Shown here: positions 46,156 through 58,039 of the stretch, one piece after another | How positions within the stretch are numbered: position 1 is the first letter of the stretch | Layout of the letters: each line of letters starts with the position of its first letter | Assembly (NCBI GenBank): GCA_023101885.1 | Contig: JALPQD010000075.1 | Location: 5,398,630-5,462,629, forward strand | Origin: Typhlomys cinereus | Lineage: Eukaryota > Chordata > Mammalia > Rodentia > Platacanthomyidae | Length of the DNA: 64,000 bases | Direction: 5' to 3' | The notes under the pieces: model-generated | What the model saw: only the letters and a program-made list of their open reading frames with translations | Databases searched by the model: none | What the model was told of the DNA's origin: nothing | Made by a program: the position numbers and the translations under genes

Positions 46156-47000
46156 CATCAGGACATCCACAGATATCTGACAAGTCTGTGCACAGGAAAG
46201 TCATCCAAGTGCACCAGAACTAAGAAGATGACTCAGCGTTACTTTCCGAGGTTAAACTCTGTGAGCCGGACGCCCATCCCAGGTTATGGGGCCTTTGAGA
46301 CATAGCGCAATGGTTGTTGTCATTGCTAAAGATCTTGGACGACTGGAGGCAACCAAGAAACCCTGATGACTAACTATAGTAGTGGTCCTTGGAGCTCACC
46401 CTCCAACAGAAAATGACAACAAGAAGTCACATAAGTCATTGTGGATGGATTAATTTCCTGCTTTTGAATAGTATGATACAGAATGACCAATGTCAACATG
46501 AGAGGAAGCTGGATGAAGGGTACACAGGAATTTTGTGTACTTTCTTTCTTCTTTTTGCAATTCTCCTGAATCTAGAATTATTTTAAAATGAAAATCTGCC
46601 TGAACTCAAAGGCATGGTCAGACTTTCAAAAGGTAATAACCAAATCCAAATCCAAATCCAAATCCAAATCCAACTTCAGAATTTGAATTTCTCAGGACTG
46701 TTGTCCAAGCACTCCTTTTTTGAGGGCTCTGTGACTTTTACAGGTGTCACATCTGTGACATCACAGGGAGTCTACAGAATGTTTTGACACCAGGTGACCT
46801 TTCCTATGCACCTTTGCAGGACTTTGATAAAACCAAATTCCACTCACCATTTTACTAATAGTAAAATCGTTTCAGTACTCCTAAAAACAAGAACAGTGCC
46901 TTTTTTATTTTATTGTTTTCAATCTACTGGTTATCACTCTAAAAATGATGTCCATTTGATTTTTTTAAATATCTATATATCTATATTAACTATATTAACT
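46156..47000. other. No gene seen; small hexamer repeat inside
   Basis: Unique-looking sequence. At 46641-46673 ccaaat/aaatcc repeats about 5.5 times. The end (46960-47000) is AT-rich. Confidence 0.5.
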
Positions 47001-47004
47001 TTGG

Positions 47005-47315
47005 ACTAGAGAAATGGCTCCGTGATTACAGCCTTTGCCTCACAAGCAAAAGGACCTAAGTTTAAATCCCCAGATCACACGTTTTAAAAAAAAAATGTCA
47101 CACAGACATGGCAGCAGTCTGTGATTCCAGTCCTGGAAGGTGGAGCCTGGGAAACCTAGAGCAAAGTAACCTAGAGCAAAGTAACCTAGAGCAAAGTAAC
47201 ACAAAGGTAGAACAATCCAGGATGATTCCTGACGTCCCCTTGGTCCTCCCCAGGCGCACACACTCAGGTACCCTCTTTACACACACCCATACATGCATGC
47301 CAGCCACTCACATGC

Positions 47316-47367
<52 letters not shown>

Positions 47368-47390
47368 AGGCGGTGCAAAAATAAAGAAAA
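47005..47390 (+). mobile_element. B2-superfamily SINE with internal 15-bp triplication
   Basis: Head 'ggactagagaaatggctccg', B box 'agtttaaatcccc', body 'ggtggagcctgggaaaccta' and (AC)n at 47317-47365. The 15-mer cctagagcaaagtaa occurs three times exactly (47155-47199), where other copies have it once. Confidence 0.92.
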
Positions 47391-49080
47391 CAAAATAAAA
47401 TATCTATCAATCTTTTCTTTCCACTCCACCCACCAGTTCTCTTCACCAGTTTCAACAGTCCAGCTGATCATAGAAGCCATCACAGTTCTTAAACGAGATG
47501 TGAGAGCCCACGCCTCAGCCAGAAGCACCCATCTGTACACGCACAACACCCACTCACGCAGGGGAAAATATGTTAGTGAAACAATGCCGGGTGAGCCAAG
47601 CGGCATGATGGAAGCACAATGGAGTCTGACTGTGTTGCCAGGAACACTTGCTGGCCTGTCCCAGCTCAGTCCATTATTTGTACATGTAGTAAGTGTTACA
47701 TGAGGAAGAATTTGCCAAAATCAGCAAAGTCCATTAAAAAAAAAAAAAAACTAGCTCTGCAAAGCTTCTGTGGCCAAATTCTGAAGGTATTTTCCCAGCC
47801 CAGAACGTGCCTAGTAATCACAAGGGGGTATGGGCTGCAGCCAGAGCCCCAGAAGCAGCCATGGCAGATGATTTCCGCAGCAACTACGAGGCCCTTTACC
47901 TGCGCTCATGACGCAAATGCTTCTCATCAGTGTGGAATGCACTTCAAGTCTGTTAGGTGCAGGAAAAGGAATTCCACAGGAAAATGCATTATCCAGAAGA
48001 GGCTTGGTCTAACAAAATGACATCATTAAACAAGCCTCGACCCATCCATCTAAAGGACAGTTTACCCAAAGAAACATCCAATAAAGGACAGTGCCAATCA
48101 AAACGCAGTGAAGTCAGAAAGAGACTGCAGAACGCTGAGGAGCTGCTGGATAGGACTGGGTTGTTTCCCTCCAATTCCTGAGCTGGCAGATGTGGCATTG
48201 ATAGATCAGCATGTCCTGGCAAGAAGGATCTCAAATGATCTTCAAAGTGGAATCACGTGGTTTTCTTTAAGAGATCTTCCACCACAGAATTCTCCACTTT
48301 CTATTAGCAGAGAGCATTTGTATTTCCTTGTTTCACAGGGCAGACAGGGTGGTCCATTCGTGTCCCAAAACATGGAATTTATTTTTTACCAGGAATTATG
48401 GGACATTCTCCTCAGCAAAATCATTCAGCATCCCTCCACACACACAAGTCCTGCAGGGGCTTCAGTGAAGAAAGACTTGCACACTGAAAGAGGAAGTCCA
48501 TTCACGCACGTTGCAGATATTAGAGTGTATATGTGAATCCTCGAAAGGACTTGTTTGGTGCTGCTGGCTGTAGGAAGAGGGCCCACCAGGGCACAGGGCC
48601 CCACCAAAACACAGCTACTCAATACATACCAAAAGTATCAATTAAACTAGACGGTCAGAAATAGGGTCTTCCCAGGATGAGACTGAGTTCCAGGAGCTGG
48701 AAAGGGTCCAGACAACACCAGAACAGCAGGGGGCAACGTTAGCCCATGCTGATGGACCGCCCCAACACCTGTGGTGGCTGAGGGAGCTTTGTGCCTAGTG
48801 ACAGCCATGCATAGACCTACCAGAGCAGTCTTGGAAAATCCCTTTGTCAGAAGTAAGGTGGAATTACCTCTAGACCTCTCAGTTAAGATCAAGTGCAGGA
48901 ATGAAGCAGAGCTGTCCACTCCCCCTCCAAAAAAAAAATTTTTTTTGAAGATACTCAGATTAAACAAAGAAGAAAGTGGAAGCCACAGGAGTCTTGGATT
49001 TAACGCAGGCAAGGGTCACTTGAGGGCTGCATCAGAGTCTCCAGGAAGGTAGGGTGGGGCAGTAGGCCTGGCAGCTGTAC
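47391..49080. other. Unique-looking sequence, no gene seen
   Basis: Several 60-142-codon frames (for example 48108-48536 and 47619-48020) show no recognisable domain, splice-flanked exon or start context that I can defend. A CTCF-like motif lies at 48725-48736. Confidence 0.4.
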
Positions 49081-49084
49081 TGTG

Positions 49085-49210
49085 GGGAGCTTCTCATCTC
49101 TCTCTCCTGACACGTCCCTGGATTTCTTTCTTCCTCCCTTTCCCCCTCTCCCTTTCTGTTCTCCTCTTTCCTTCTCTCCATCTTTCTCTCTTTCCTTTCC
49201 TTTCCAGATC
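49085..49210. repeat. Polypyrimidine (CT-rich) tract
   Basis: Long C/T-only runs such as cctccctttccccctctccc, with few purines over about 120 bp. Confidence 0.85.
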
Positions 49211-49293
49211 CAAGATCACTAAGTTGTTCTGCTGTGTCCTGCTTCAGTCTCCGCTACTGAGATTAGCTCCGTGGGATGAGTTTGAGGAGTGGG

Positions 49294-49480
49294 TCTCAGG
49301 CTGGAGAGATGACTAAGGGGTTAAACCTCTGCATTGCAAACAGAAGGTGGCAGCCTGCACTTCTGACCCTGGGAGGCAGAGCCTAGAAAAACCCAGAGAA
49401 AATCAAAAAGGAAGTAGAGCAATCCAGGATGATTCCCAAAGTCACCTTTGGGCTTCCACAGGTACACACAGTGCTCTCTG

Positions 49481-49525
<45 letters not shown>

Positions 49526-49560
49526 GATGAGAGCAAAAGTAAGCTAAATATGATAGCATG
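49294..49560 (+). mobile_element. B2-superfamily SINE with B-box region deleted
   Basis: Head 'aggctggagagatgactaag' and body 'gggaggcagagcctagaaa' are joined without the usual 'cctgagttcggatccc' block. (AC)n at 49481-49522. Confidence 0.88.
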
Positions 49561-49589
49561 AAATGAAATATTAAAAAAGAAGTTTCAAG

Positions 49590-49930
49590 AAATTTACTTA
49601 TGGTGGTGTATGTATGTGTATGTGTACGTGTGAGTGCATGCATACATACATGTCTGTGTCACGTGTGTGGAGGTCAGAGGACAACCTTCAGGAATCAGTT
49701 GTCTTTCCACTTTGCTGAGACAGGGTCTTTCTTGTTTTTGCAGCTCTGCGTATTCTAGCTTAGCTGGCCCATGAGCCATCCATCCAGGTGATTCTTGTCT
49801 CCACCTCTCGTCTCTCCATAGGAATGTTGGGGTTACAGATGTGCAAAACTGTATTTGACTTTTCATGGTTCTAGGGATTAAACTCAGGTCATCAAACATG
49901 TGCTGCAATACTTCTGTCCACTGAGCCCAT
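49590..49930 (-). mobile_element. Rodent SINE, B3/B4-like, antisense
   Basis: 'gtgtggaggtcagaggacaa', 'gctgagacagggtctttctt', 'ggttacagatgtgcaaaact' and 'ctagggattaaactcaggtc' then 'actgagcccat' form a reversed B1/tRNA composite SINE of rodents. Confidence 0.7.
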
Positions 49931-51585
49931 TACTAAGGTTTGCAAGGTGACATCTAAGTCATTGGTCTTCATTATTGTCATTTATTATTCTCTTGAAAAG
50001 GTAGAAGCTACAAGTCAAATGATTGAGAACTAAGTGACACAGTCACCTTTCCTCAGAGCTCACTGACTCAAAGAAATGGAGGTTGAGTGATCCAAATCTG
50101 AATTGATTCAATATTCAAAACTCTTTGAGGGCTGAAATGACAACCCAAGTGGAAATTTTCACATCATGGAACTCTGTTTCAGGCTCAAAATTACTTAAAA
50201 TGTTGTATAAACTTGCCTTTGGCAAACCATAAGGTACATATAAAACAGTGAATTTTGCATTTAAACTTGGATCATGTCAAGATATTGTAATATGTATATG
50301 CATACTCCAAGCCGAGAAAATCAAAACTGTAAAATACTTAGTTCCCAGAATGTGAGATAAGTGATTGCCAGCCCAAACAGCATTTCTGACCATTGAACTG
50401 TCATTTTTCCTAAGATGATTTTTCTTGATCATTTAATTTTAATCGTGTCATATGTACAAAATGTAGTTCATCAAAATGAGCACTCCAGAGGCCTCTGGCC
50501 TCTGAGCCCTGAGTTTTGACGGGCCCTAAAGGTTTGTCTAATGACTGTGCAAGTTTCCTATGAGCCAGAGGCTTAGACAACAGACTTCCATGGGACGCAG
50601 CAGCCTTGAGGCACAGGCATAGCCAGAGGCCGTAGTCTCAGCTCGGGCCAGCAGCAGAGGCTGCCAATTGTACTGCCTGACTTAATTAAGTAATAGTTTT
50701 ATGAGGTGGGCTGCGATGCCCCGGGGGCCAACTTGAGGCCATAGGATTTATTGAGCTCTAACTGCAAGCTGACAGTCCCCAGCATGCACACAAACGAACC
50801 TGTGTTACCAGAAAGTTAATGTTGCAAGAGAATTCTGTCAAGGGAAAGCGAAGTGCCACTCTGCAGCCGGGCCTCTGCTCTGTGAAGCACATCCAACAGG
50901 AGCCCAGGTGGACGCCGGCAGGTGACCTGCAGATGGACAGTGATCCTCACACAGGCTGAAGGCAGGAGGGCACAGAAGCTGAGATGAGGCGCCTTCCTCA
51001 GGAATACCAGCAACAGTAGGATCTTAGCGGGATGGAGCCAGGAACAAGACAGGTTGAGCAGGAACATCATAGTTAAGTTTGGCTTCTTGGACACAAGGAC
51101 CAGAGAGCCACCTGTCTCCTAGTGCCATTATAGCACCGCCTCACCCAGCATCCAGATAAAGGGAGGAAGCAGGTGGTCTAGTTAGCTGACAAGTGATGGC
51201 TCACTTCAGTTTACCATATTCAGATCATCTTTTATTCTTAACTTAAAGACAATGCAAAGTGGTCTGCTAGCATCCAAAGAAGAAAACTCTCAGACTTACA
51301 AGTCTCCATGCTGTGGCCTCGCATATGGTAGGTCTAATTAAAATTCAGGGTCTGCCTTTTTATGTTTATACTTCATTCTCTGTGCCATTCCCCAGGTCAT
51401 TCTTTCTGCAATACCCCCAGGAGGAAAGACTAAGCTTAAAGTGTGCTTTTTGATTATCTTTACCAAACACCATCATTTGTTTCCTACAGGGCTCAATAAC
51501 CTGCCAGTCTGGCTCAGAATTGCAGCTCCACATATTCTCAATGTTTATTGGTCTCAGGCAATGGATGAGTCAATATTTTAAAGTT
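49931..51585. other. Unique-looking sequence, no gene seen
   Basis: No repeats recognised. 50480-50800 is richer in GC and carries a homeodomain-type cttaattaagtaat at 50681-50694. The 92-codon minus ORF at 50816-51094 has no known domain. Confidence 0.4.
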
Positions 51586-51589
51586 AGAT

Positions 51590-51800
51590 GGAGCTTAGCT
51601 GAGGAGATGGGTCAAAGGACAATATTTGCTGCTCAGGTCTAGCAATATGAGTTTGCATTTCTAGCACTCCTGTAAAAGCTAGATACAGTCACTTACATGG
51701 TTATAAAACCCTTCTACCTATGGGAATTGAAGGCAGAGATAGGAGAATCTCTAGAAGCTCACTGACCAGCCAGCCTCCCTTATGCAGTGGAAAAAAGACC
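51590..51800 (+). mobile_element. SINE, B2/B4-like, old
   Basis: 'agctgaggagatgggtcaaa', 'gtttgcatttctagcactcc' and 'ggcagagataggagaatctc' follow the order of a degenerate tRNA/B1 SINE. Confidence 0.5.
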
Positions 51801-52104
51801 CTGTTAGTATTTGTATCCTCGTTGTATGAACTGAGGCATCTTGACTTCTCCATTCACATGACAGAAACATTAGATATCACAGAACCATGACAACAGAGAG
51901 ACCAGCAAAACCTCAGTAGCTTCACAACAAAGGAGTCTGTGACTCTTCCACAAGAGTCCAAAGGGAGTGTTCTAGCTTGACAGGTAACCTGTCCCGTGCA
52001 GTCTTTTAGGAATCCAGGAGAAGAACATCTTGCCCAGGAGGCCCTGGGATGCTGCCAGTAATGAAAGGTAGAGTGGAACACACTCCTGCTGTCTCATGGA
52101 AGTG

Positions 52105-52560
52105 ACCCGCAATAGCTCCATTCACACATCCACATTTTGTTTGCCCATCTATAAATAAGCATCTTGTTTTCAACTTCTGGCTTTTGTAAGTCTGCTCTGA
52201 GCACTGGTCTAAAATTATTCCTTGAAGTCCTTGCTTTCGATTCCTTGGGGTACATGCTCAGAAGTAGAAGTCCTTGGTTGTATGATTATTTTTTGATGCC
52301 TCCAGCTATGAATTTTCAGAGCAGCTCATTTCACATTCTCACCAATAATGCACAAAAGTGCCAATGTTTTCCACACCTTAGTAATGTTTGTTATTTTCTG
52401 GGGGTTGGTGTCCATTCCACAAGGTATGGAGTGACAGCTTGTGGGTTTGATTTGCATTTCCCCAATGATTCGTGTGTAAATCATGACCACTTTCTCACTG
52501 CTTATCAGCCATCCGAGCATCTTCTTTGAAGAAATGTCCTGTCTGAGGTTTTTGTCTTTT
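52105..52560 (-). mobile_element. Old L1 3' end, antisense
   Basis: 'tttgcccatctataaataag', 'gagcagctcatttcacattc' and 'ggtttgatttgcatttcccc' are the reversed L1 ORF2/3' UTR region. Confidence 0.75.
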
Positions 52561-53442
52561 TAATTTTTAAAGTAATTAAATTTCAGATTAAAAGCAAATT
52601 GAGTTGCTTTTTCTGCTGTTGAGCTTCAAGCTATGGTCTTTTAAAAGTGAGTCAGATCCTGTCCTTCCTCACTGCGACACTATCTGATGAAGTCACACTG
52701 CATGTGAGATACACACGGGTGAGTGCTTGCTCTGGTTTCTGCCCTCCCCAGCCTGCCTCTCACTGTGTTCCTCGGCCTTCTGCTTGCAGCCTCAGATACA
52801 GCCTCTTCCCGGGTCTCATCTCACGCACCTCCTCCCAACCCTTCTGGTGGAAGTGCAGAGCCTAAACTGACCCCCTTAGAGAATTACCAGGAATGACCCC
52901 TAGGCATTACCCGGCATATCAGAGTCCCGCATCTTACTGGTCTTCTCATTTCGCTCTTTCTCATCCTCTTCCTCCCTGCACAGTTCTACAGTGCAGCTAT
53001 CTTGCACATCTTTCCATCTTCTCTGGTGCCAAGCTCCAGACAACCACAATAATGAATCAACACATGTTTCTCTCCTGTTACCACGACCATCATTTCCCCT
53101 AGTATTTGTTGAAAGGCATTAGCCCACCTGTTCCACGTTGAGAAAAGCACTCTCACGTTACCAAGAAGCCAGCATACTCTGGAACACTGGCTCTGAGGCT
53201 AGAATCCGGACCTCACCAGATTTGGACCCATTACCTTAGCATTAATTTTGGGCTCTTCTGTGCAAAAGCAACATGGAGATGGCAGCAAGTTACCTCTCCA
53301 CTGCCCACTTCAGAAAAGAAGGAGAAGCATCTGCCCATCAGGGCAGCTTCATGCCCACCACCAGCTCTTACACTGTGCTTCCTGTATCTACCCCCTCTCC
53401 ACTCTCCCTCCAAGATGTCCACCTAGACCACAGGTCTCTCCA

Positions 53443-53445
<3 letters not shown>
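52561..53445. other. No gene seen
   Basis: Nothing recognisable. Short frames only. Confidence 0.4.
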
Positions 53446-53496
<51 letters not shown>

Positions 53497-53524
53497 TGTC
53501 GGTCTGTCTGTCTCTGTCTCTGTC

Positions 53525-53557
<33 letters not shown>

Positions 53558-53603
53558 GTCTCTGTCTCTCTCTCTGTCTCTGTCTCTCTCTCTCTCTCTC
53601 TGC
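53446..53603. repeat. Compound microsatellite (TG)n-(CTGTCT)n-(CT)n
   Basis: About 24 TG units, then mixed ctgtct/ctctct units with 18-30-bp higher-order periodicity, then CT. It opens frames on both strands that are not genes. Confidence 0.97.
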
Positions 53604-55360
53604 CCTCAGAGTCCTAAAGCCCTGTGGCCTGCAGAGCCACCTGAGAGGTTCTAGGGTCGTCTGGGCCTGTCGGCTTGCATGGGGATAAGCCTCAGCCCCC
53701 TTACTAGACCACAGACCTGAAGAGAGCAGAACCCATGGACACAAGCCACGCAGAGAAAGAAGCAGAAATAAGGAGAAGAAATCTGTGGGGCTGACTCCTC
53801 CCACAGGCTCAGCATCCCGCATCCTCGTGGCAGGCATTTGGGAGAACGCTACTCAGCCTTAAAGGGAAGGAAGTTCTATCACTGGCTCTGACATAGATGG
53901 ACCTTCAAGGCAGTATGACATGCAAGCCAATTACAGAAAGACAAACACTGCCTGCTGCTGAGTTCGAGGTATATACTGTAGTCAAGTTCATAGAGACGGG
54001 GGAGGGGTTGCCAAGGGTTGGGAAAGGAAAGAAGAGGAAGTTGCGACAGAGTTTCAGCTTGGGAAAATGGAACATCCTGGAGATGATGATGTGGTGGTCA
54101 CACGGCAAGAGGGGCAGTGCATGCCACAGCTGTTAGCCAGTTGAAACTCATGAAAAGTACACACACATGCATACACACACACGCACACACGCACACACGC
54201 GTTTCTCAGATGTCTTCCTTTAACTCTCTGGGTGGCACAGACTAGAGGTAGTGGGATGCCCTATGACCTCAGGGTCTGAGTCCATGCCAGGGCCTTGCAC
54301 CACAGTCTACATCATGAGGAAGAGGAACACATGTGGATTCATAGCTCCACCTCCCCTCTGCTCCTTCCTCAGAGAAGAGGAACCTTTCCAATGCCGTATG
54401 CTGTTTCTGTATTCCAGACCATAAGACAAGAGTCCTGGCTTCTCCCTTGCTTTCCCAGTCTTCTCCTTTGCCCACCAGTGGTGCCAGACTTGGGTATCCA
54501 GGGGTACAACAGGCAGATCCTAGTCAGCGTGTATCTGACCCTCTTTCCCTCCGATCCCCCTCAGGCCCCTTCTCTGCCAAAAATTCATCCTGTTAGTTCT
54601 GGGTATCCCTCAGGGCGTCCTGCGCGAACGCAGAACATCTGCTAGAGGCCAGGCCTGGTGTTGCCTCTCCCAGGTGCCCTCCTCTGCACACATCCAAGCC
54701 GTTGCCGTGGTCACAGAGGACGTAGGGAAGCTCAGCAGAAAAGCAGTTTCCAGGTCTGACATTAAGTTAACTTGTAAGTACCTGACACTGGCGTACAAAA
54801 ACCTCAGGAAACGTGTCAAAACCACATCAGCATTCCGGATCCTGAAGTGTTGGTGAAGAGTCTCCCCGTGCTCAAGCCCAAGTTCTTCCTGTGTGAATGC
54901 AGCAAAAAAAATAAGACCACTGCAATTGGTTGCTAACCAGTCTCAAAGCAAAAAGTGGAGGACAGAGAGCCTTACCAGCCTGTGTTGCAGCTGTGTGCGG
55001 CAGGGAGGGGAAGTGCCCAGTCACACCGTGTCAGCAGCCAGCAGTCAGAAGACTGAGGTAGCCACGCCACAGGACGGATGAGCCTCGAGGACTTCAGCCA
55101 GGGAATGAGCCAGTCGGGAAGAGATCCATTATGTGGGGATCACTGTATGAGCCACCTCGCTGCTGCTGTGGTCAGGGCTGCTGCCATCGAAAATTCCACC
55201 GACCAGCTGGCTTGCGAAGGATAGAAACTTGTGTCCAAGGCAAAGTCATCAGGAGAGGTGAGGATTCTCTTCCTGGTTCAAAGATGAATCTGGAGGGGAC
55301 AAGGGAAACAGGAGGGATCAGACCACCAGAAACCTACTTACAGAGGATGCCAGTAAGGAG
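53604..55360. other. No gene seen; small CACG-rich repeat
   Basis: Unique-looking. At 54160-54201 an interrupted (CA)/(CGCACA) stretch. The 116-codon ORF at 54295-54645 is Pro/Ser/Leu-rich without a domain. Confidence 0.4.
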
Positions 55361-55361
55361 C

Positions 55362-55470
55362 CCACCATCGTGCATCACGCCTGTAATCCTAGCAATGGGG
55401 AGGCTGAGGTAGGATATCTCCATGAGTATGCGGCCAGCCTGGGCCCAATTAGCATGAAGCAAAATAAAGT
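55362..55470 (+). mobile_element. B1-like (7SL-derived) SINE
   Basis: 'catcacgcctgtaatcctag', 'gggaggctgaggtagga' and 'cggccagcctgggc' are B1/Alu left-monomer sequence. Confidence 0.88.
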
Positions 55471-55559
55471 GGATGGTGGTCGCAGAACTAGGAGAGATGC
55501 CTAAGTTATTCCTGGCTCTGGGACAATTTCAAACATTTGACTTTACAGGGAGACTTGTT

Positions 55560-56390
55560 AAGGGTCAGGAAGTCCAAAAAACTAACGAAATGGGGGGATG
55601 CCCCAAAGGGGAAAAAAAGCAGTAAACAACTACTAGAAGAGTAGACTCTCTGGCTGGCCCAGAAGCCTAAAGAAGACGCTCTTAGGAGCGAGTCATGCAT
55701 CGGAGTGCTCCAGGGGCTCCTCTTCTGTGAATTTCACTCACGCTGGGGTGGGCTTTCAGGCGACGGAGCTGCCCTTGGCCGTCCCTGATCCTGTAAGTAA
55801 CCTTCGCTCCTATCCTGTAAGTAACCCTGCTAAACTCGTTATGATAATGATAGTTTCTATTAGGCATCTTAGAATAGCTAGGAAGGTTCTATGGGAATCA
55901 TACCACCACACAATTCCAGGAACGGATTCAAACCCCACCTGTCCCTTGTAAGAGAAATTCCTCAAGTTCCTGGTTTCTAGAAAAAGAAACAGCTTGGCCT
56001 CCAGAAGCCAACCCTAAACAAAATCAGACCAATCAGACACATAAGTACTAAAAATGCCCATTAAAAGAAACTAAAACTAGCCAATAGAAAAAGTCGCTTT
56101 TCAAGCCTGCCTAGCCCTGTAAGTACCCTGTCCCGGCCCCCTTTGGTGGCTCTTCCTTGCCCCTCTGGGACCTACTGTTCTAAAATTCCTCCCTTTTCTT
56201 TTCCTTTGCTATCAATACATGCTGCTCTAAGTTCTCCATTTGTTCTGGTTTCAATCTTTGACTCCTGGAAACAAAAACCCTGAAAAGAAATGCCATTTCA
56301 ATTGGTTCGTCAGATTGGACTTTGGTATAATCGTTACTTTAGTCTGTGGTCTAATTCCAGTCTGCAGTGAATAGATGCTTGCATGACATT
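55560..56390 (+). mobile_element. LTR family Z, copy 2, probably with a second LTR inside
   Basis: The left part (55600-55850) and right part (56300-56390, 'attggttcgtcagattggac', 'gttactttagtctgtggtct') match copy 1 at 34495. Between them are about 450 extra bases with CCAAT boxes ('gaccaatcagacac', 'agccaatagaaa') and a pyrimidine-rich end. This looks like U3-R-U5 of another LTR, or a longer version of the same one. Confidence 0.55.
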
Positions 56391-56937
56391 ACCCCAGGAA
56401 AAGCTTCATACAGCAGTAACCCACTTCCCCCGACAGTGTATGTAGAAAGAACATAACTGGATCAGTCCGCCCTGCTTCCTGGCTCCTATCACTCCAAAAG
56501 GCTTTCTATGTCAACTGGCACAGCTAACCAACTCTGTTGGTCTTAGGGTGGTGAATTGGAGGGAGCCTATGGGCCTCAGAGGGGCCCAGCAGGTCCCCCT
56601 GGGTACCTTCCTCTCCTGTTAAATCAGTCAGTCTGAATCCATACTGACACTAATTAGATGGTGGCTCTATGAGATAGACTTGGTCCTCCAGGAATGAGTT
56701 TGGAGCAGCAGAGTTACTGGCCTTTCCAGCAGATGGGGCCATCTAGATCTTCCAGGGCACCCCACTCTCTTTCCTGAACTTGCTTTTCTTCCTTGGCCTA
56801 ATACCAAGATTAGTTCACAGCATGGAGAAGCAAACCTTAACCACGACAACAAGCCCATCTCTGCCCATCAGAGTTCACAATGCAGTATTCCTTGTCATTT
56901 TCTCCTCAGAAGAAGAAATGATGAGAAACTGGAAATT
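56391..56937. other. No gene seen
   Basis: Unique-looking. 'ttccagcagatggggccatc' at 56726 is a weak CTCF-like match. Confidence 0.4.
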
Positions 56938-57030
56938 GGGGCTGAAGCGGTAGTGTGGTGGTGGAGTGCTTGTCTAATATGCAAAAATCCTGGATTTGAT
57001 CCAGCAACAACGACAAAAAAGAGGAAAAAG
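56938..57030 (+). mobile_element. ID-like SINE
   Basis: 'ggggctgaagcggtagtgtg', 'gtggagtgcttgtctaatat' and 'ctggatttgatccagcaa' then A-rich: tRNA-Ala-derived ID layout. Confidence 0.7.
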
Positions 57031-58035
57031 AGGCAGGAAGAAGGGAGAGAGGAAGGGGGGTATTTGGGGTAATAGTCTGTGTAGGACCGCCAATAATCAA
57101 TAAATCAATTAAAAATAGAATTAACAGTGAAGAGTAGGAAAAGAGATTTATTCCACATGACCACACTGGTAAGAGGGATGTTGGGATCTCGTGGTACCAC
57201 AGTGACTATGTGGTTGGAAAACAAGGATAAGGTTCACATAGACATGCAAAGCTCCACAGTTCTGGCCGGGGTGTGGCCTCAAAGGAGGTAGACGCTTATA
57301 GGAGTTCCTGGAGGGCAGAAATTTGCTCCTGTAGAATTACATCTTGTATCTTCTTCAGCACACTAACCGGAAAAGGGAGCTATCTCTTTGAAATTTAGAA
57401 AAGAATGAATTAGTTTTCTGAGTGAATAATGATGCATGAACAGCAGGAGATTCCAGGGGGGAAATTCCAGTTTCCTGGGGCATGAGGATTCCTAGATTTT
57501 TTATCTCAGTCAGAATGCTGACAGAAAGAAGGGAGGAGAGAGTCAGATTGGAGAAGGAAAGCTGTGGATCAGCTGGTTCCCATGATAGTGTGGCTTGGAA
57601 AGGAACGATGGTTTTCATTTACCAAGAGAATAAAAGTAAGGAGCAATCACCCTGTTTACACTCCATCCAAGCTGAGGTTCCGGAGGCATCTTCTCCCCAT
57701 AGCACCTCAGACCGATCTGACCCTGGGTCACTCAGAAGTCTGAGGAAGGTGGCATGAGTGGCTCGAGTGTGCGCATTTGTGTTTGGTGTGTGAGCAGCGA
57801 GTGCACATTTGCGTGGGAGTAGCGTGTGCACATTTGTGTTTGGTGTGTGAATACTCGTACCCGCGCCTGCACACGCCTCTACTTGGGCGCATCATGAACT
57901 CCTAGAAGCGAGCGGTGCTCTCTGAGTAGAGGATGGAAAAGTCATCACATTCGTCCTCTGGCCTTGGCGGTACTTAGAGTTCATCATTGAATGTGTGCAC
58001 AGTTTTAAATGTTATTGGGCCACTTGGGCTTTTTG
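57031..58035. other. No gene seen; imperfect GT-rich repeat at 57770-57850
   Basis: Two copies of 'gcacatttgtgtttggtgtgtga' variants (about 57772 and 57826) and one shorter unit between them. Otherwise unique-looking. Confidence 0.45.
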
Positions 58036-58039
58036 GAAG

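Noticed and set aside
46641..46673. Telomere-like repeat
   Set aside because: The hexamer is ccaaat, not the telomeric ttaggg/ccctaa.
48108..48536. 142-codon ORF as a gene
   Set aside because: No recognisable domain, no conserved motif, composition like neighbouring non-coding DNA.
56720..56742. CTCF site at ccagcagatggggcc
   Set aside because: Two or more mismatches to the core by eye; weaker than the others, so not reported as a finding.
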